18,102 bases of DNA from Deltaproteobacteria bacterium (GCA_016932235.1 JAFGDF010000358.1:1-18102), one strand, 5' to 3'. Positions 1 through 7,368 are shown, counted from the stretch's first letter. The notes: generated by a model from the sequence alone, not told the origin. A program made the numbers and translations.

Positions 1-119
1 CCAACCTCAAGCACTGTCTGTCCTTCTTTTAATCCGGCCGCTTCCAGGAGCTTATAAGGATTCCTTATAAGGGGAAGAATGGGGTTGTCATGGATAATCC
101 GAATCATCCAATATGCCAT
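1..119 (-). CDS. class I SAM-dependent methyltransferase, N-terminal fragment
   Basis: The reading frame starts at the ATG at 119 and runs off the left edge, giving 39 whole codons. The N-terminus ends in KLLEAAGLKEGQTVLEVG, the typical helix plus motif I start (VLEVG, normally followed by xG) of class I SAM-binding methyltransferases of the UbiE/Methyltransf_11 type. A Shine-Dalgarno GAAGGA lies six bases before the ATG. An internal ATG four codons later is less well placed. It lies 68 bp downstream of the 96-aa gene on the same strand and is probably cotranscribed from the sigma-54 promoter near 513-528. The substrate cannot be inferred from this fragment; the SAM-binding fold assignment is firm. 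Confidence 0.8.
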   Translation of the reverse strand, partial: MAYWMIRIIHDNPILPLIRNPYKLLEAAGLKEGQTVLEV

Positions 120-187
120 ACTTGATCCTTCAAGCCTTGAACGACATCTTTTTCTCTTTTTTTGAGCATTCATTTTCTTTTCCCTTT

Positions 188-478
188 TTATCTATAATTT
201 TCTATCCATACACAATGATCGACAAGGCCAAAGGCCTTCAGGCTTTGCGCGAGGCTCATCCCCAGAAGGCTTCCCTTCGGCCTGGGATCATCGTTATCCC
301 TCAACAGCATCAGGGCGAAACATCCCGGTATTGAGGCATGGCTCGAAACCATGATATCCAGCAATCCCTGACAACCGGGATCCTTTATGATCTCCCTCCC
401 CAGAAAGGTCAGTTCCTTAAGGGTGGTCTGCTCCATACCGGTTGCCGATTGAACCCTGATTGTCTCCAACCATCTCAT
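188..478 (-). CDS. conserved-looking hypothetical protein, 96 aa
   Basis: The ATG at 478 is preceded by AGGAGA at good spacing, and the frame is open for 96 codons to TAA. The protein is soluble, with no signal peptide or membrane segment. The C-terminal part (GMSLAQSLKAFGLVDHCVWIEN, described here by its first and last residues only in position terms: about residues 73-94) has the even hydrophobic spacing of a real folded domain. I do not recognise a family with certainty; a small alpha-beta protein is likely. It is the first gene of a minus-strand unit with the methyltransferase and sits directly behind a -24/-12 promoter, divergent from a sigma-54 activator. It therefore looks like the primary target of that activator. 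Function is unknown. Confidence 0.7.
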   Translation of the reverse strand: MRWLETIRVQSATGMEQTTLKELTFLGREIIKDPGCQGLLDIMVSSHASIPGCFALMLLRDNDDPRPKGSLLGMSLAQSLKAFGLVDHCVWIENYR

Positions 479-512
479 TTTTCTCTCCTGTCAGTTTTTT
501 GATTTTCTATTT

Positions 513-528
513 AGCATGGAATGTGCCA
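513..528 (-). promoter_or_regulatory. sigma-54 (-24/-12) promoter of the minus-strand 96-aa/methyltransferase unit
   Basis: On the minus strand the sequence reads TGGCACATTCCATGCT. The -24 GG and the -12 GC are separated by exactly ten bases, and TGGCAC is a perfect -24 element; only the first T of the -12 TTGC is replaced by A. The predicted start site is near 502, about 24 bases before the ATG at 478, leaving room for just the Shine-Dalgarno. A sigma-54 activator gene lies divergently next door. The element is seen directly; its activity is inferred. Confidence 0.75.
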
Positions 529-578
529 AAATAAATTATATAGTAATTATAGTAGGTTATATGATAAAAAATTAAATA

Positions 579-594
579 ATGCCCCATGGCGCAT
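579..594. promoter_or_regulatory. imperfect 16-bp palindrome centred on CCATGG
   Basis: ATGCCCCATGGCGCAT matches its own reverse complement at 14 of 16 positions. It lies about 85 bp upstream of the predicted sigma-54 start site, inside an otherwise A+T-rich region, and could be a second activator or accessory-protein site. Weak evidence on its own. Confidence 0.3.
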
Positions 595-606
595 ATTTAA
601 CGTTGA

Positions 607-640
607 CTATGGGATATTTTACAGGCAAGTTATCCCATAG
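607..640. promoter_or_regulatory. perfect 10-bp inverted repeat, likely activator binding site (UAS)
   Basis: CTATGGGATA (607-616) and TATCCCATAG (631-640) are perfect inverted copies separated by 14 bp. The centre is about 121 bp upstream of the predicted sigma-54 start site of the minus-strand unit and about 80 bp upstream of the regulator's start codon. That is the usual distance for an enhancer-binding protein site, and the position would also allow autoregulation of the activator. The repeat is seen; its role is inferred. Confidence 0.6.
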
Positions 641-706
641 GACATAAATCCTGGATCAGGCATATGCCTTTTTGAGATCAAACGAAATCCACATTTGAAG
701 GCAGCC

Positions 707-2266
707 ATGAAGATAGATGAGAGAGAATTTTTTCGCGAGGCCACGCTAAGGATATGCGGGAGCCTTGATGTCCAGACCTTTCTATACCAAAGCTTTCTTT
801 ATCTCCGGGATTATCTCCCGGCAGACAGCGTGTTTTTAACCCATTATGACCGGGAAAAAGGCAAACACGTCGCTCTTGCCACGGCGTCGGCCGAAGGCAG
901 TTCCCTGCTCAACCTTAAAGTCAAAATCCCCCCTGACATAAGCACTTATGTTGTGCGTCCCGGCAAAGAAACACCGGTGATTGACAGGGCGGAGAAGCAC
1001 CCCACGGCCAGGCCATGGATATCCGGGGGTCTCCTGGAAAAGGATGCCTCTCTTCTGGTGCTTCGTCTCATAGTGGGTGAAGATATTGTAGGAGGTGTCA
1101 CATTCAGCTCAAAAAAAAGCGGCGCTTTCACCCGTGAACATGCCGACCTTGTTTCAAAGCTAAGAGAGCCATTTGCCATAGCCCTTTCCAACAGCATTAT
1201 GTACCAGGAGCTCCTTGAGATGAAGGAACTCCTCGCGGAGGATAACCGTTTTCTCCACAGGGAGCTCCGGCAGATCGCGGGCGAGGAGATTGTGGGGGCT
1301 GATTTCGGATTAAAAAGCGTGATGGAGATGGTTCGGCAGGTAGCGCCCCTGTCAAGTCCGGTACTGCTTTCCGGAGAGACAGGCACTGGAAAGGAGGTCA
1401 TCGCCGGTGCGATCCATAACCTCTCAACCAGAAAGGATGGCCCATTCATTACCGTAAACTGCGGGGCCATACCGGAAAATCTTGTGGACAGCGAGCTGTT
1501 CGGGCACGAGAAGGGGGCTTTTACCGGCGCTCTCACGAGGAAACGGGGGCGTTTTGAACGAGCCCATGGAGGGACGATCTTTTTAGACGAGGTAGGGGAA
1601 CTTCAGCCCGAGGTCCAGGTCAGGCTTTTAAGGGTTCTGCAGGAAAGGGAGGTCGAGAGAGTGGGAGGAACTGAGCCCATAAAGGTAGATATAAGGTTGA
1701 TTGCCGCGACCCATCGTGACCTTGATGCCATGATAACGGAGGGGACGTTCAGGGATGACTTATATTTCCGTCTCAATGTCTTCCCTATTGCTCTCCCTCC
1801 ACTCCGGGAAAGGAGGGGAGATATTCCATCCCTTGTCCATTATTTTATCCAGAAAAAATCGCAGGAGATAGGCTTCAGAGAGATACCTCCTTTGGCTAAC
1901 GGCGCCCTTGAGAACATTATGGCCTATGCATGGCCCGGAAACATAAGAGAACTTCAGAACGCGGTTGAGAGGGCCTTGATATTAAGCGGAGGCGGGCCCA
2001 TTACCTTTGGAGACATCCATAAGGCCAGAATGATCCCCGCAACAGACTTCAAACCCGGAGTAAAATTCCCATCAGGTGAAGAATATACCATTGCGCTTGA
2101 TGAGGTTGTTTCGAGGCATATACGCATGGTCCTTGAGAGAACCGAAGGCAGGATTGGAGGAGAAAAAGGGGCTGCCAAGCTTCTGCAGGTAAATCCATCG
2201 ACTTTGCGAAAAAGAATGAGAAAACTTGGTATTCCTTTTGGGCATAAAGCTAAATCCTTCGGTTAA
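707..2266 (+). CDS. sigma-54-dependent transcriptional activator (GAF-AAA+-Fis HTH)
   Basis: This is an enhancer-binding protein that remodels the sigma-54 RNA polymerase closed complex using ATP. In the 519-aa form, a GAF-type sensor occupies about residues 10-170, followed by the AAA+ domain: Walker A GETGTGKE (223-230), the sigma-54 contact loop GAFTGA (270-275) and Walker B GGTIFLDE (288-295). A Fis-type HTH lies near residues 483-509. There is no response-regulator receiver domain, so the input is probably a small ligand bound by the GAF domain (compare FhlA/NorR). I chose ATG 707 because GAAGG lies five bases before it; an in-frame TTG at 695 lacks a Shine-Dalgarno. It is divergent from a -24/-12 promoter and next to a 10-bp inverted repeat, so local regulation of the 96-aa gene is the simplest reading. 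The ligand is unknown. Confidence 0.95.
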   Translation: MKIDEREFFREATLRICGSLDVQTFLYQSFLYLRDYLPADSVFLTHYDREKGKHVALATASAEGSSLLNLKVKIPPDISTYVVRPGKETPVIDRAEKHPTARPWISGGLLEKDASLLVLRLIVGEDIVGGVTFSSKKSGAFTREHADLVSKLREPFAIALSNSIMYQELLEMKELLAEDNRFLHRELRQIAGEEIVGADFGLKSVMEMVRQVAPLSSPVLLSGETGTGKEVIAGAIHNLSTRKDGPFITVNCGAIPENLVDSELFGHEKGAFTGALTRKRGRFERAHGGTIFLDEVGELQPEVQVRLLRVLQEREVERVGGTEPIKVDIRLIAATHRDLDAMITEGTFRDDLYFRLNVFPIALPPLRERRGDIPSLVHYFIQKKSQEIGFREIPPLANGALENIMAYAWPGNIRELQNAVERALILSGGGPITFGDIHKARMIPATDFKPGVKFPSGEEYTIALDEVVSRHIRMVLERTEGRIGGEKGAAKLLQVNPSTLRKRMRKLGIPFGHKAKSFG

Positions 2267-2343
2267 TGAGCGTTTATGGAAAATACAGGTTTTTATATTT
2301 AGGGCAAAGCCCTATAAGTTAATTATAGACTATTTGAGCAACG

Positions 2344-3531
2344 ATGCTGGAGAAACCCATTAAAATAGGACGTATGCAGATTAAAAACCGTTTAGTCAAG
2401 GCGGCCATTGTGGAGAATCTCGCCACCGAGGATGGACAAGTCACCGACGAACTGATCCGACTATACGATAAAGCCGCCCGCGGCGGTGCGGGTCTGATCA
2501 TTACCGGCGGGGCCTTTGTGCAGAAGAGCGGGCGAAATGTTCGATTTCAAACAGGGGCGCATGGTGATGAATCGATTCCGGGTCTTGCGAGACTGGCACG
2601 CGCAGGACAGAAAAACGACACCAGAATTGTGCTTCAGATAAGCCATGGTGGTCGTCAATGTCCCCCTTCTCTGGTGCGAGGGGATGTCATAGGCCCAAGT
2701 CCGGTCCGGGATCAACTTTCAAAAATAATGCCTCGTGCTATGACCGAGGATGAAATAGAGGAGACTATTGAGGCCTTTGGCCGGGCGGCCGGGCGGGCGC
2801 GGGAAGCGGGTTTTGACGGCGTGGAAATCATGGCTGGCCATGGCTACCTGATAAATGAATTCCTTTCCCGCCGCACTAACCATCGCCGGGACCGATGGGG
2901 CGGTTCACTGGAAAATCGTGCCGGTTTTTATTTCCGGATCATCCAGTGCGTTCGCAAGACCGTGGGTGAGGATTTTCCGATTTTGACCAAGATCAACACC
3001 GAAGATCAGATGAAGAACGGCTTTAGCCTGGATGAATGCGGCTGGGTGGTGCACCGCCTGCCAGAGTTGGGCGTGGCGGCAGTCAAGTTGACCGGCGGTA
3101 CCTATGAGTCCGCATTGAATATCGCCCGCGGTGACATTCCGGAAGATGAAATATTGGGTGATCTCAATGGCTGGCAGCGTTTTCGGCTGAAGATGATTGT
3201 CAGATTAATGCGACGCAGGTTTCGATTCAGTGAGGCTTATTTCCTGGACAATGCCAAACAAATCGGCCGGAATCTTGATACGCCCGTTATTCTGGTGGGA
3301 GGACTCCGGACTCCAGGCTTAATGGAAGACATCCTCCAAAAAGGATATGCGGATATGATTGCACTGGGTCGTCCTCTCATCCGACAGCCTGATTGGCCCA
3401 ATCGTATTTTAGCAGGAGACAGCCGCCCTTCCTCTTGTATTAATTGCAATCGCTGTTTCATTCGAATATCAAAGAATCAACCTGTCGGGTGCTATGAGAC
3501 CGGGGTCCGGCACGACCATGAGATCCATTAG
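2344..3531 (+). CDS. NADH:flavin oxidoreductase / old yellow enzyme family, Fe-S variant without C-terminal FAD domain
   Basis: This is a 395-aa TIM-barrel flavoprotein. Visible family motifs are an N-terminal KIGRMQIKNRLVKAA strand-turn, HGGR at 101-104, the active-site segment GHGYLINEFLSRRTNHR (about 165-181) with RWGGSLENR following, and the FMN-phosphate strands VILVGG (315-320) and ADMIALGRP. The C-terminus carries C365, C368, C371 and C383, the cluster-binding pattern of 2,4-dienoyl-CoA reductase and trimethylamine dehydrogenase relatives. The protein stops soon after, so the FAD/NAD domain of those 640-aa enzymes is absent. It is probably a cytoplasmic reductase of an electron-poor C=C bond fed by an external electron donor; the substrate is unknown. 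The Shine-Dalgarno is weak, but the start fits the barrel's first strand. Confidence 0.9.
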   Translation: MLEKPIKIGRMQIKNRLVKAAIVENLATEDGQVTDELIRLYDKAARGGAGLIITGGAFVQKSGRNVRFQTGAHGDESIPGLARLARAGQKNDTRIVLQISHGGRQCPPSLVRGDVIGPSPVRDQLSKIMPRAMTEDEIEETIEAFGRAAGRAREAGFDGVEIMAGHGYLINEFLSRRTNHRRDRWGGSLENRAGFYFRIIQCVRKTVGEDFPILTKINTEDQMKNGFSLDECGWVVHRLPELGVAAVKLTGGTYESALNIARGDIPEDEILGDLNGWQRFRLKMIVRLMRRRFRFSEAYFLDNAKQIGRNLDTPVILVGGLRTPGLMEDILQKGYADMIALGRPLIRQPDWPNRILAGDSRPSSCINCNRCFIRISKNQPVGCYETGVRHDHEIH

Positions 3532-3588
3532 AACAACGGTCAAGGTTCCTATTAGCTCACAAAATAAGATAGAAAGGAGATTCCGATT

Positions 3589-4080
3589 ATGCTTATTGGA
3601 GTATGTTCTGATATTCATGACAATATCCCAAATCTTAATAAAATGATCTCTATATTTAAAAGCAATAATGTTGAGATACTTGTCTTTTGTGGAGATTTCT
3701 GTTCTCCAATCCCATTAAGTATTTTGGGACGGTATAATGGGGTGGTTCATTGTGTATTTGGTAATAATGATGCCGACAGATTCTCAATGTTAAATACTGC
3801 AAATACCAGTTCCAAAAATGTTAAGCTACATGGAGAGTATGCAGAGCTAGAGCTTGATAAAATTAAAACAGCCGTAACCCATTACCCTTTCTATGCGAAA
3901 GCACTGGCTAAGACAGGGGATTTTAAAACCGTGTTTTACGGTCATACCCATGAGTATCATAAGGAATTTATGGGAGATTGCCTGTTATTAAATCCAGGAG
4001 AGGTAATGGGATATTTCGGAGGCGCATCTTGCGCAATTTATGACACTAACACCCATGATGCTGAGAGAATTGAGTTATAG
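3589..4080 (+). CDS. YfcE/MJ0936-type metallophosphoesterase, 163 aa
   Basis: This is a small calcineurin-like phosphodiesterase of the YfcE class. The metal-binding motifs appear in order: D8-x-H10 (CSDIHDN), G35-D36 (FCGDF), GNND at 58-61, H98 (VTHYP) and GHTH at 118-121. The full length matches the stand-alone family. The GN motif is followed by N-D instead of the more usual H-E or C-D, so metal or substrate preference may differ. An AGGAG lies nine bases before the ATG. The gene is clearly A+T-richer than the flavoprotein upstream and the transporter downstream, which suggests acquisition from another source. It is flanked downstream by a strong hairpin. The physiological substrate is unknown. 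Confidence 0.9.
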   Translation: MLIGVCSDIHDNIPNLNKMISIFKSNNVEILVFCGDFCSPIPLSILGRYNGVVHCVFGNNDADRFSMLNTANTSSKNVKLHGEYAELELDKIKTAVTHYPFYAKALAKTGDFKTVFYGHTHEYHKEFMGDCLLLNPGEVMGYFGGASCAIYDTNTHDAERIEL

Positions 4081-4106
4081 ACGGGGGATATTAATTAAAT
4101 AACTTT

Positions 4107-4141
4107 TAGGAGCGTGTCGTACAAAGACCGACAGGCTCCTA
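4107..4141. repeat. strong hairpin: 13-bp stem with one mismatch, 9-nt loop
   Basis: The arms TAGGAGCGTGTCG (4107-4119) and CGACAGGCTCCTA (4129-4141) pair except for one G-G position, with a 9-nt loop. It starts 27 bp after the metallophosphoesterase stop and may terminate that transcript. No U-run follows on either strand, so a canonical intrinsic terminator is doubtful. The arm sequence is reminiscent of insertion-element termini, so a folded remnant of a small element is an alternative. Confidence 0.6.
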
Positions 4142-4260
4142 GCAGATTAATCCGCATTTATGAACAAGCATTTGTAGTATACCTGTGAGGAGCATCCCGT
4201 GAGAATGCAGGGATTGGCGTACAACTCTTGCAGGATGGAACGGAAGGAACATAGAATACA

Positions 4261-4327
4261 TTTAGTACGAAAATAAAGTTTAACAATGTCGGTATATAAT
4301 TCAACGTTATCTCTAAAGGCCACGGCC
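4261..4327. repeat. dispersed repeat, copy 1 of 2 in this window
   Basis: About 67 bp here aligns without gaps to 12300-12366, with about ten substitutions. Shared cores are ACGAAAATAAAGT, AATGTCGGTATATAAT and TCTAAAG. A 68-codon minus-strand frame (4147-4353) crosses this copy. However, the substitutions between the copies fall mostly at first and second codon positions of that frame, which argues against selected coding. It lies in the 391-bp gap between the metallophosphoesterase and the HEAT protein. The rest of that gap holds the 4107 hairpin and a small GGCCC-AGA-GGGCC hairpin at 4364-4376; I see no gene in it. Confidence 0.75.
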
Positions 4328-4471
4328 CTGAGATCACATGGCGCTATTTTCATGTATTGTGGAGGCCCAGAGGGCCATGAGTGTTTAATGTGAATGGACT
4401 GTAAGGGAAGGAGATCGAGACATACTTAAGATTAAAGACGTGATTCCTGTATCTTAGGAAAGGATTCCCGC

Positions 4472-5176
4472 ATGCGGAAGATTGGAGGGCCAGTGGATCT
4501 CAAGCGAGAAAAGGGCTTTGTGGCAGGAGGCGGTATCTTCTTTATTTTGTGGCTTATGACCTATGGAATCACGGGCTTGCTTGTGGGCAAAAAACTGGAG
4601 CATCCCTTTTTGGGGGCAGGACTTGGGCTCCTGGTGGGGCTCTCTCCATCGGCCCTTATGTCCGTGGGGGCTCATTACGGAAGTTTTCTATCCTTTCTCC
4701 CTCTGGGATATATGATTGCCTTTATGTTCCTGCCTGATGATGCGCGGATGGTCGTTGGCTTAGGACTCTGTATTCTCCCGGCCGTCATGGCCATTCCCAT
4801 GGGCATTAAATGGATATCGTCGCGTTCAAAGCAGGCGAGACAGAAGGATCTTATTCGGAAGGCGGGTTCGGAAGAAATCCTTGCCTATCTCAATTCCGGA
4901 AGCGGTTATGATCTCGGCGCCATGATCCGGGAGTGTGGAGAAAGAGGGGAGGCCCTTTTTGTCCCCGCACTTGGGGATATTCTCCGACGGCATTCGAGTG
5001 AATTCGACGGCGTGAGGCAGGAAGCTGCCCGGGCGCTTCTTTCAATAGACAGCCCCGAGGCGAAGGAGATCCTCAGGTCCGTGCTGGAGGATGAGGGTAA
5101 AAAGAACGTTAGGAACGCGGGGGTGATTGAACTTATCAGGGAGGGACTCCCTGCTTATAAAAACGACACCAAATAA
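4472..5176 (+). CDS. membrane protein with C-terminal HEAT-like repeat domain, 234 aa
   Basis: The N-terminal half has four hydrophobic segments (about residues 16-37, 45-66, 70-88 and 91-113), rich in Gly and Leu. A basic stretch at residues 114-127 (SSRSKQARQK, then KDLIRKAG) should face the cytoplasm. The C-terminal 100 residues are helical and contain HEAT/PBS-lyase-like units (GVRQEAARALLSIDSPEAKEI). That suggests a membrane-tethered scaffold or protein-binding platform. AGGAAAGGA lies seven bases before the ATG. It stands alone, with repeat-laden gaps on both sides. I do not recognise a named family and no catalytic motif is visible. Confidence 0.75.
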   Translation: MRKIGGPVDLKREKGFVAGGGIFFILWLMTYGITGLLVGKKLEHPFLGAGLGLLVGLSPSALMSVGAHYGSFLSFLPLGYMIAFMFLPDDARMVVGLGLCILPAVMAIPMGIKWISSRSKQARQKDLIRKAGSEEILAYLNSGSGYDLGAMIRECGERGEALFVPALGDILRRHSSEFDGVRQEAARALLSIDSPEAKEILRSVLEDEGKKNVRNAGVIELIREGLPAYKNDTK

Positions 5177-5183
5177 GAAAGGG

Positions 5184-5211
5184 ATGTTCGTGCAGAACAT
5201 GCTTTATTATT
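5184..5211 (+). terminator. possible terminator after the HEAT-like membrane protein
   Basis: ATGTTC and GAACAT form a 6-bp stem around a 5-nt loop (5184-5200), followed by GCTTTATTATT. The stem is short and the U-tract is interrupted, so this is only a candidate. It begins 8 bp after the stop codon at 5176. Confidence 0.35.
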
Positions 5212-5323
5212 CTGCCTGAGTATGATAGCCTCGCTTCATGCCCGGATCAGCCAGGTTAGATGCCCCCGGGGTTTTGCAGCAATTAAATACATGTGTTAGG
5301 ACAAAATTTTTATTTTTGGTCCT

Positions 5324-5431
5324 TCTCCAATTTAGTTGAAGAAATCAGCCAGACCGCCTGATATAGAGTTATTGTTATCTCATTAGGCTTATTTAGAGTC
5401 ATCCGGTATTTTTCTTCAACTAAATTGGAGA
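5324..5431. mobile_element. MITE-like element: 21-bp perfect terminal inverted repeats, 108 bp long
   Basis: The left arm 5324-5344 (TCTCCAATTTAGTTGAAGAA plus A) and the right arm 5411-5431 are exact reverse complements separated by 66 bp. No transposase frame fits inside and I see no clear target duplication. It lies in the 337-bp gap before the SLC13 gene; the rest of that gap holds only the small 5184 hairpin and a promoter-like -10. The right arm overlaps the -35 region of that promoter, so it could instead be a paired regulatory site. The structure is certain; the interpretation is not. Confidence 0.55.
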
Positions 5432-5449
5432 TGTTACTTATTTTATAAT
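5421..5449 (+). promoter_or_regulatory. possible sigma-70 promoter of the SLC13 gene
   Basis: A perfect TATAAT lies at 5444-5449, and the predicted start near 5456 leaves a leader of about 58 nt. The -35 at 17-bp spacing (TAAATT) is poor and lies within the right arm of the 21-bp inverted repeat, so an activator or the repeat itself may contribute. Confidence 0.4.
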
Positions 5450-5513
5450 GATTTATCACACCCTGCGGGACTCTTTTTTAATCGCACGATTGCCACGATG
5501 AGGAAAAGGCAAT

Positions 5514-7310
5514 ATGACAGGGAATCAGCTGACGGTTTTTGTCATTCTTTCAGCTACGCTGGTGCTGTTTGTATGGAACCGGTGGCGATACGATCTGGTG
5601 GCCCTCGCGGCCCTTATGTTGGTCTTTTTTACCGGCCTGGTGAGAGCGGATCAATTGTTTCTGGGATTTGGGCATCCGGCGGTCGTTACGGTGGCCGCGG
5701 TGCTGGTTATCAGCCGGGGCCTTCTTAATGCCGGTGTTATCAACGCCCTTTCCCGCCAACTGGCAAAGGTGGGCACCCGGCCTATGGCGCAGGTAGCTGC
5801 CCTCACTGCCATTGTCACTGTTAGCTCCGGCTTCATGAACAACGTTGGGGCCCTGGCGCTTATGATGCCCGTAGCCGTCTGGATGTCACGTCAAAGCGGG
5901 CGCTCGCCGTCCCTGCTGCTCATGCCCCTTGCCTTCGGGTCCCTGATCGGCGGTCTGATCACCCTCATCGGGACCCCGCCCAACATCATCATCGCCCTCT
6001 CCCGGGAACAGACGGGGAAGGCCGCTTTCGGCATGTTTGACTTCACACCCGTCGGTGCGTGCGTTGCCCTGGCTGGACTCCTGTTCATTTCCCTGATCGG
6101 CTGGCGTCTCACTCCCCGGCGTGAAGGCCAGAATTCATCCGAGGAGCTCTTCGAGATTGACAGCTACATCAGTGAGGTGCGGATACCCCGGAATTCCAGT
6201 TTCGTCGGCCAGACAATCTTCCACTTGACCTCCGCCATGGAGCAGGGGAAGGATGTTATCGTGGGAGCCCTTATCAGAGGCGACCGCCAGGTGCCTGTTC
6301 CTTCCTTGTATGAGGTCCTTCAAGAGGGCGATCTCCTGGTCGTGGAAGCTGATACTGAAGAGTTGCAGTTCATGATAGAGGAGATGGGATTGGAGCTTGC
6401 GCAGGCGCAGGATAAGAAGGAGAAAGTAGACAGAAAGGATGTGATGGAATCAGATGATATCCGCATCATCGAGGCTATTGTATCCTCCGGATCTCCCATG
6501 ATCGGAAAAACGGCGGTCAGTCTGCGGCTGCGCCGCAATTACGGGATGAACCTGCTCGCGGTTGCGCGCCAGGGACAGCGGATCAAGAAGCGCCTGGGGG
6601 ATATCCGTTTTACCCTGGGAGACATCCTGCTTTTACAGGGCAGCCAGGAGTCATTGCAGACGGCGCTGGTATCCCTCGGATGCCTGCCCCTTGCCGAGCG
6701 CGGGTTTCGTCTCCCCAAACCCCGGCAAATACTGATGGCGGTAGCCATTTTCGGCTCGGCCATGGCGGCGGCGGCGTTCAATGTTGCACCTGTCCAGGTT
6801 GCCTTTTCAGCCGCGGCCATGGTCATGGTGCTGGTCGGATTGGTCTCCGTCAAGGAGATATATGAAAGCATCGACTGGTCTATTATTGTTCTTCTGGGAG
6901 CCATGTTCCCCCTTGGGAAGGCCCTGGAGAGCACCGGCGGTGCTCAGTTGATCGCAGACAAGATGTTGTTACTCTCATCTCATTTTCCGCCCGCAGCCAC
7001 TCTCGGGATGCTGATGGTCGGGACAATGCTGCTTTCCAACGTGGTCAACAACGCCGCCGCCGCAGTGCTCATGGCGCCTATTGCCATCAACCTGGCCAGC
7101 GGTATGATTGTTTCGTCCGACCCACTGTTGATGGGAGTTGCAATCGGGGCTTCATGCGCCTTTCTGACGCCTGTGGGCCACCAGTCCAATGCCCTGGTCA
7201 TGGCCCCCGGAGGATATCAGTTCGGCGATTACTGGCACCTGGGACTTCCACTTTCGCTGCTGGTCATCGCGGTTGCCATGCCGCTTATCCTGTTTTTCTG
7301 GCCGCTATGA
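5514..7310 (+). CDS. SLC13/DASS-family permease with two internal RCK_C (TrkA-C) domains
   Basis: This is an integral membrane transporter of 598 aa. The two halves carry the family's paired hairpin motifs: SGFMNNVGALALMMP (105-119) with LIGTPPNIIIA (151-161), and LLSNVVNNAAAAVLMAP (506-522) with LTPVGHQSNALVMAP (551-565). The cytoplasmic middle (about 213-390) contains two RCK_C-like folds, each ending in a GDLLVVEA or GDILLLQG strand. This arrangement is common in bacterial SLC13 homologues and suggests ligand-controlled gating. Usual substrates are sodium-coupled dicarboxylates, sulfate or similar anions; which one is not visible. AGGAAAAGG precedes the ATG. It heads the collinear run with the FAD oxidase 58 bp downstream, so it may import or export that enzyme's substrate or product. 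Confidence 0.92.
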   Translation: MTGNQLTVFVILSATLVLFVWNRWRYDLVALAALMLVFFTGLVRADQLFLGFGHPAVVTVAAVLVISRGLLNAGVINALSRQLAKVGTRPMAQVAALTAIVTVSSGFMNNVGALALMMPVAVWMSRQSGRSPSLLLMPLAFGSLIGGLITLIGTPPNIIIALSREQTGKAAFGMFDFTPVGACVALAGLLFISLIGWRLTPRREGQNSSEELFEIDSYISEVRIPRNSSFVGQTIFHLTSAMEQGKDVIVGALIRGDRQVPVPSLYEVLQEGDLLVVEADTEELQFMIEEMGLELAQAQDKKEKVDRKDVMESDDIRIIEAIVSSGSPMIGKTAVSLRLRRNYGMNLLAVARQGQRIKKRLGDIRFTLGDILLLQGSQESLQTALVSLGCLPLAERGFRLPKPRQILMAVAIFGSAMAAAAFNVAPVQVAFSAAAMVMVLVGLVSVKEIYESIDWSIIVLLGAMFPLGKALESTGGAQLIADKMLLLSSHFPPAATLGMLMVGTMLLSNVVNNAAAAVLMAPIAINLASGMIVSSDPLLMGVAIGASCAFLTPVGHQSNALVMAPGGYQFGDYWHLGLPLSLLVIAVAMPLILFFWPL

Positions 7311-7368
7311 TCCGCCTGTGGCCCTTGTACACCCAGGCTCGTAGATCGTTATAAATAATTGAGTAAAA

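Noticed and set aside
946..1536. Long minus-strand frame inside the sigma-54 activator
   Set aside because: It covers the GAF and Walker A regions of a well-supported plus-strand gene and reads as Ser/Arg-rich antisense sequence.
4147..4353. 68-codon minus-strand frame over repeat copy 1
   Set aside because: It spans the dispersed repeat; the second copy (12300-12366) differs mainly at first and second codon positions of this frame and its frame is not maintained, so selected coding is unlikely.
5461..5482. CCC-TGC-GGG followed by a T-run as an intrinsic terminator before the SLC13 gene
   Set aside because: A three-base-pair stem is too short, and no gene ends immediately upstream of it.
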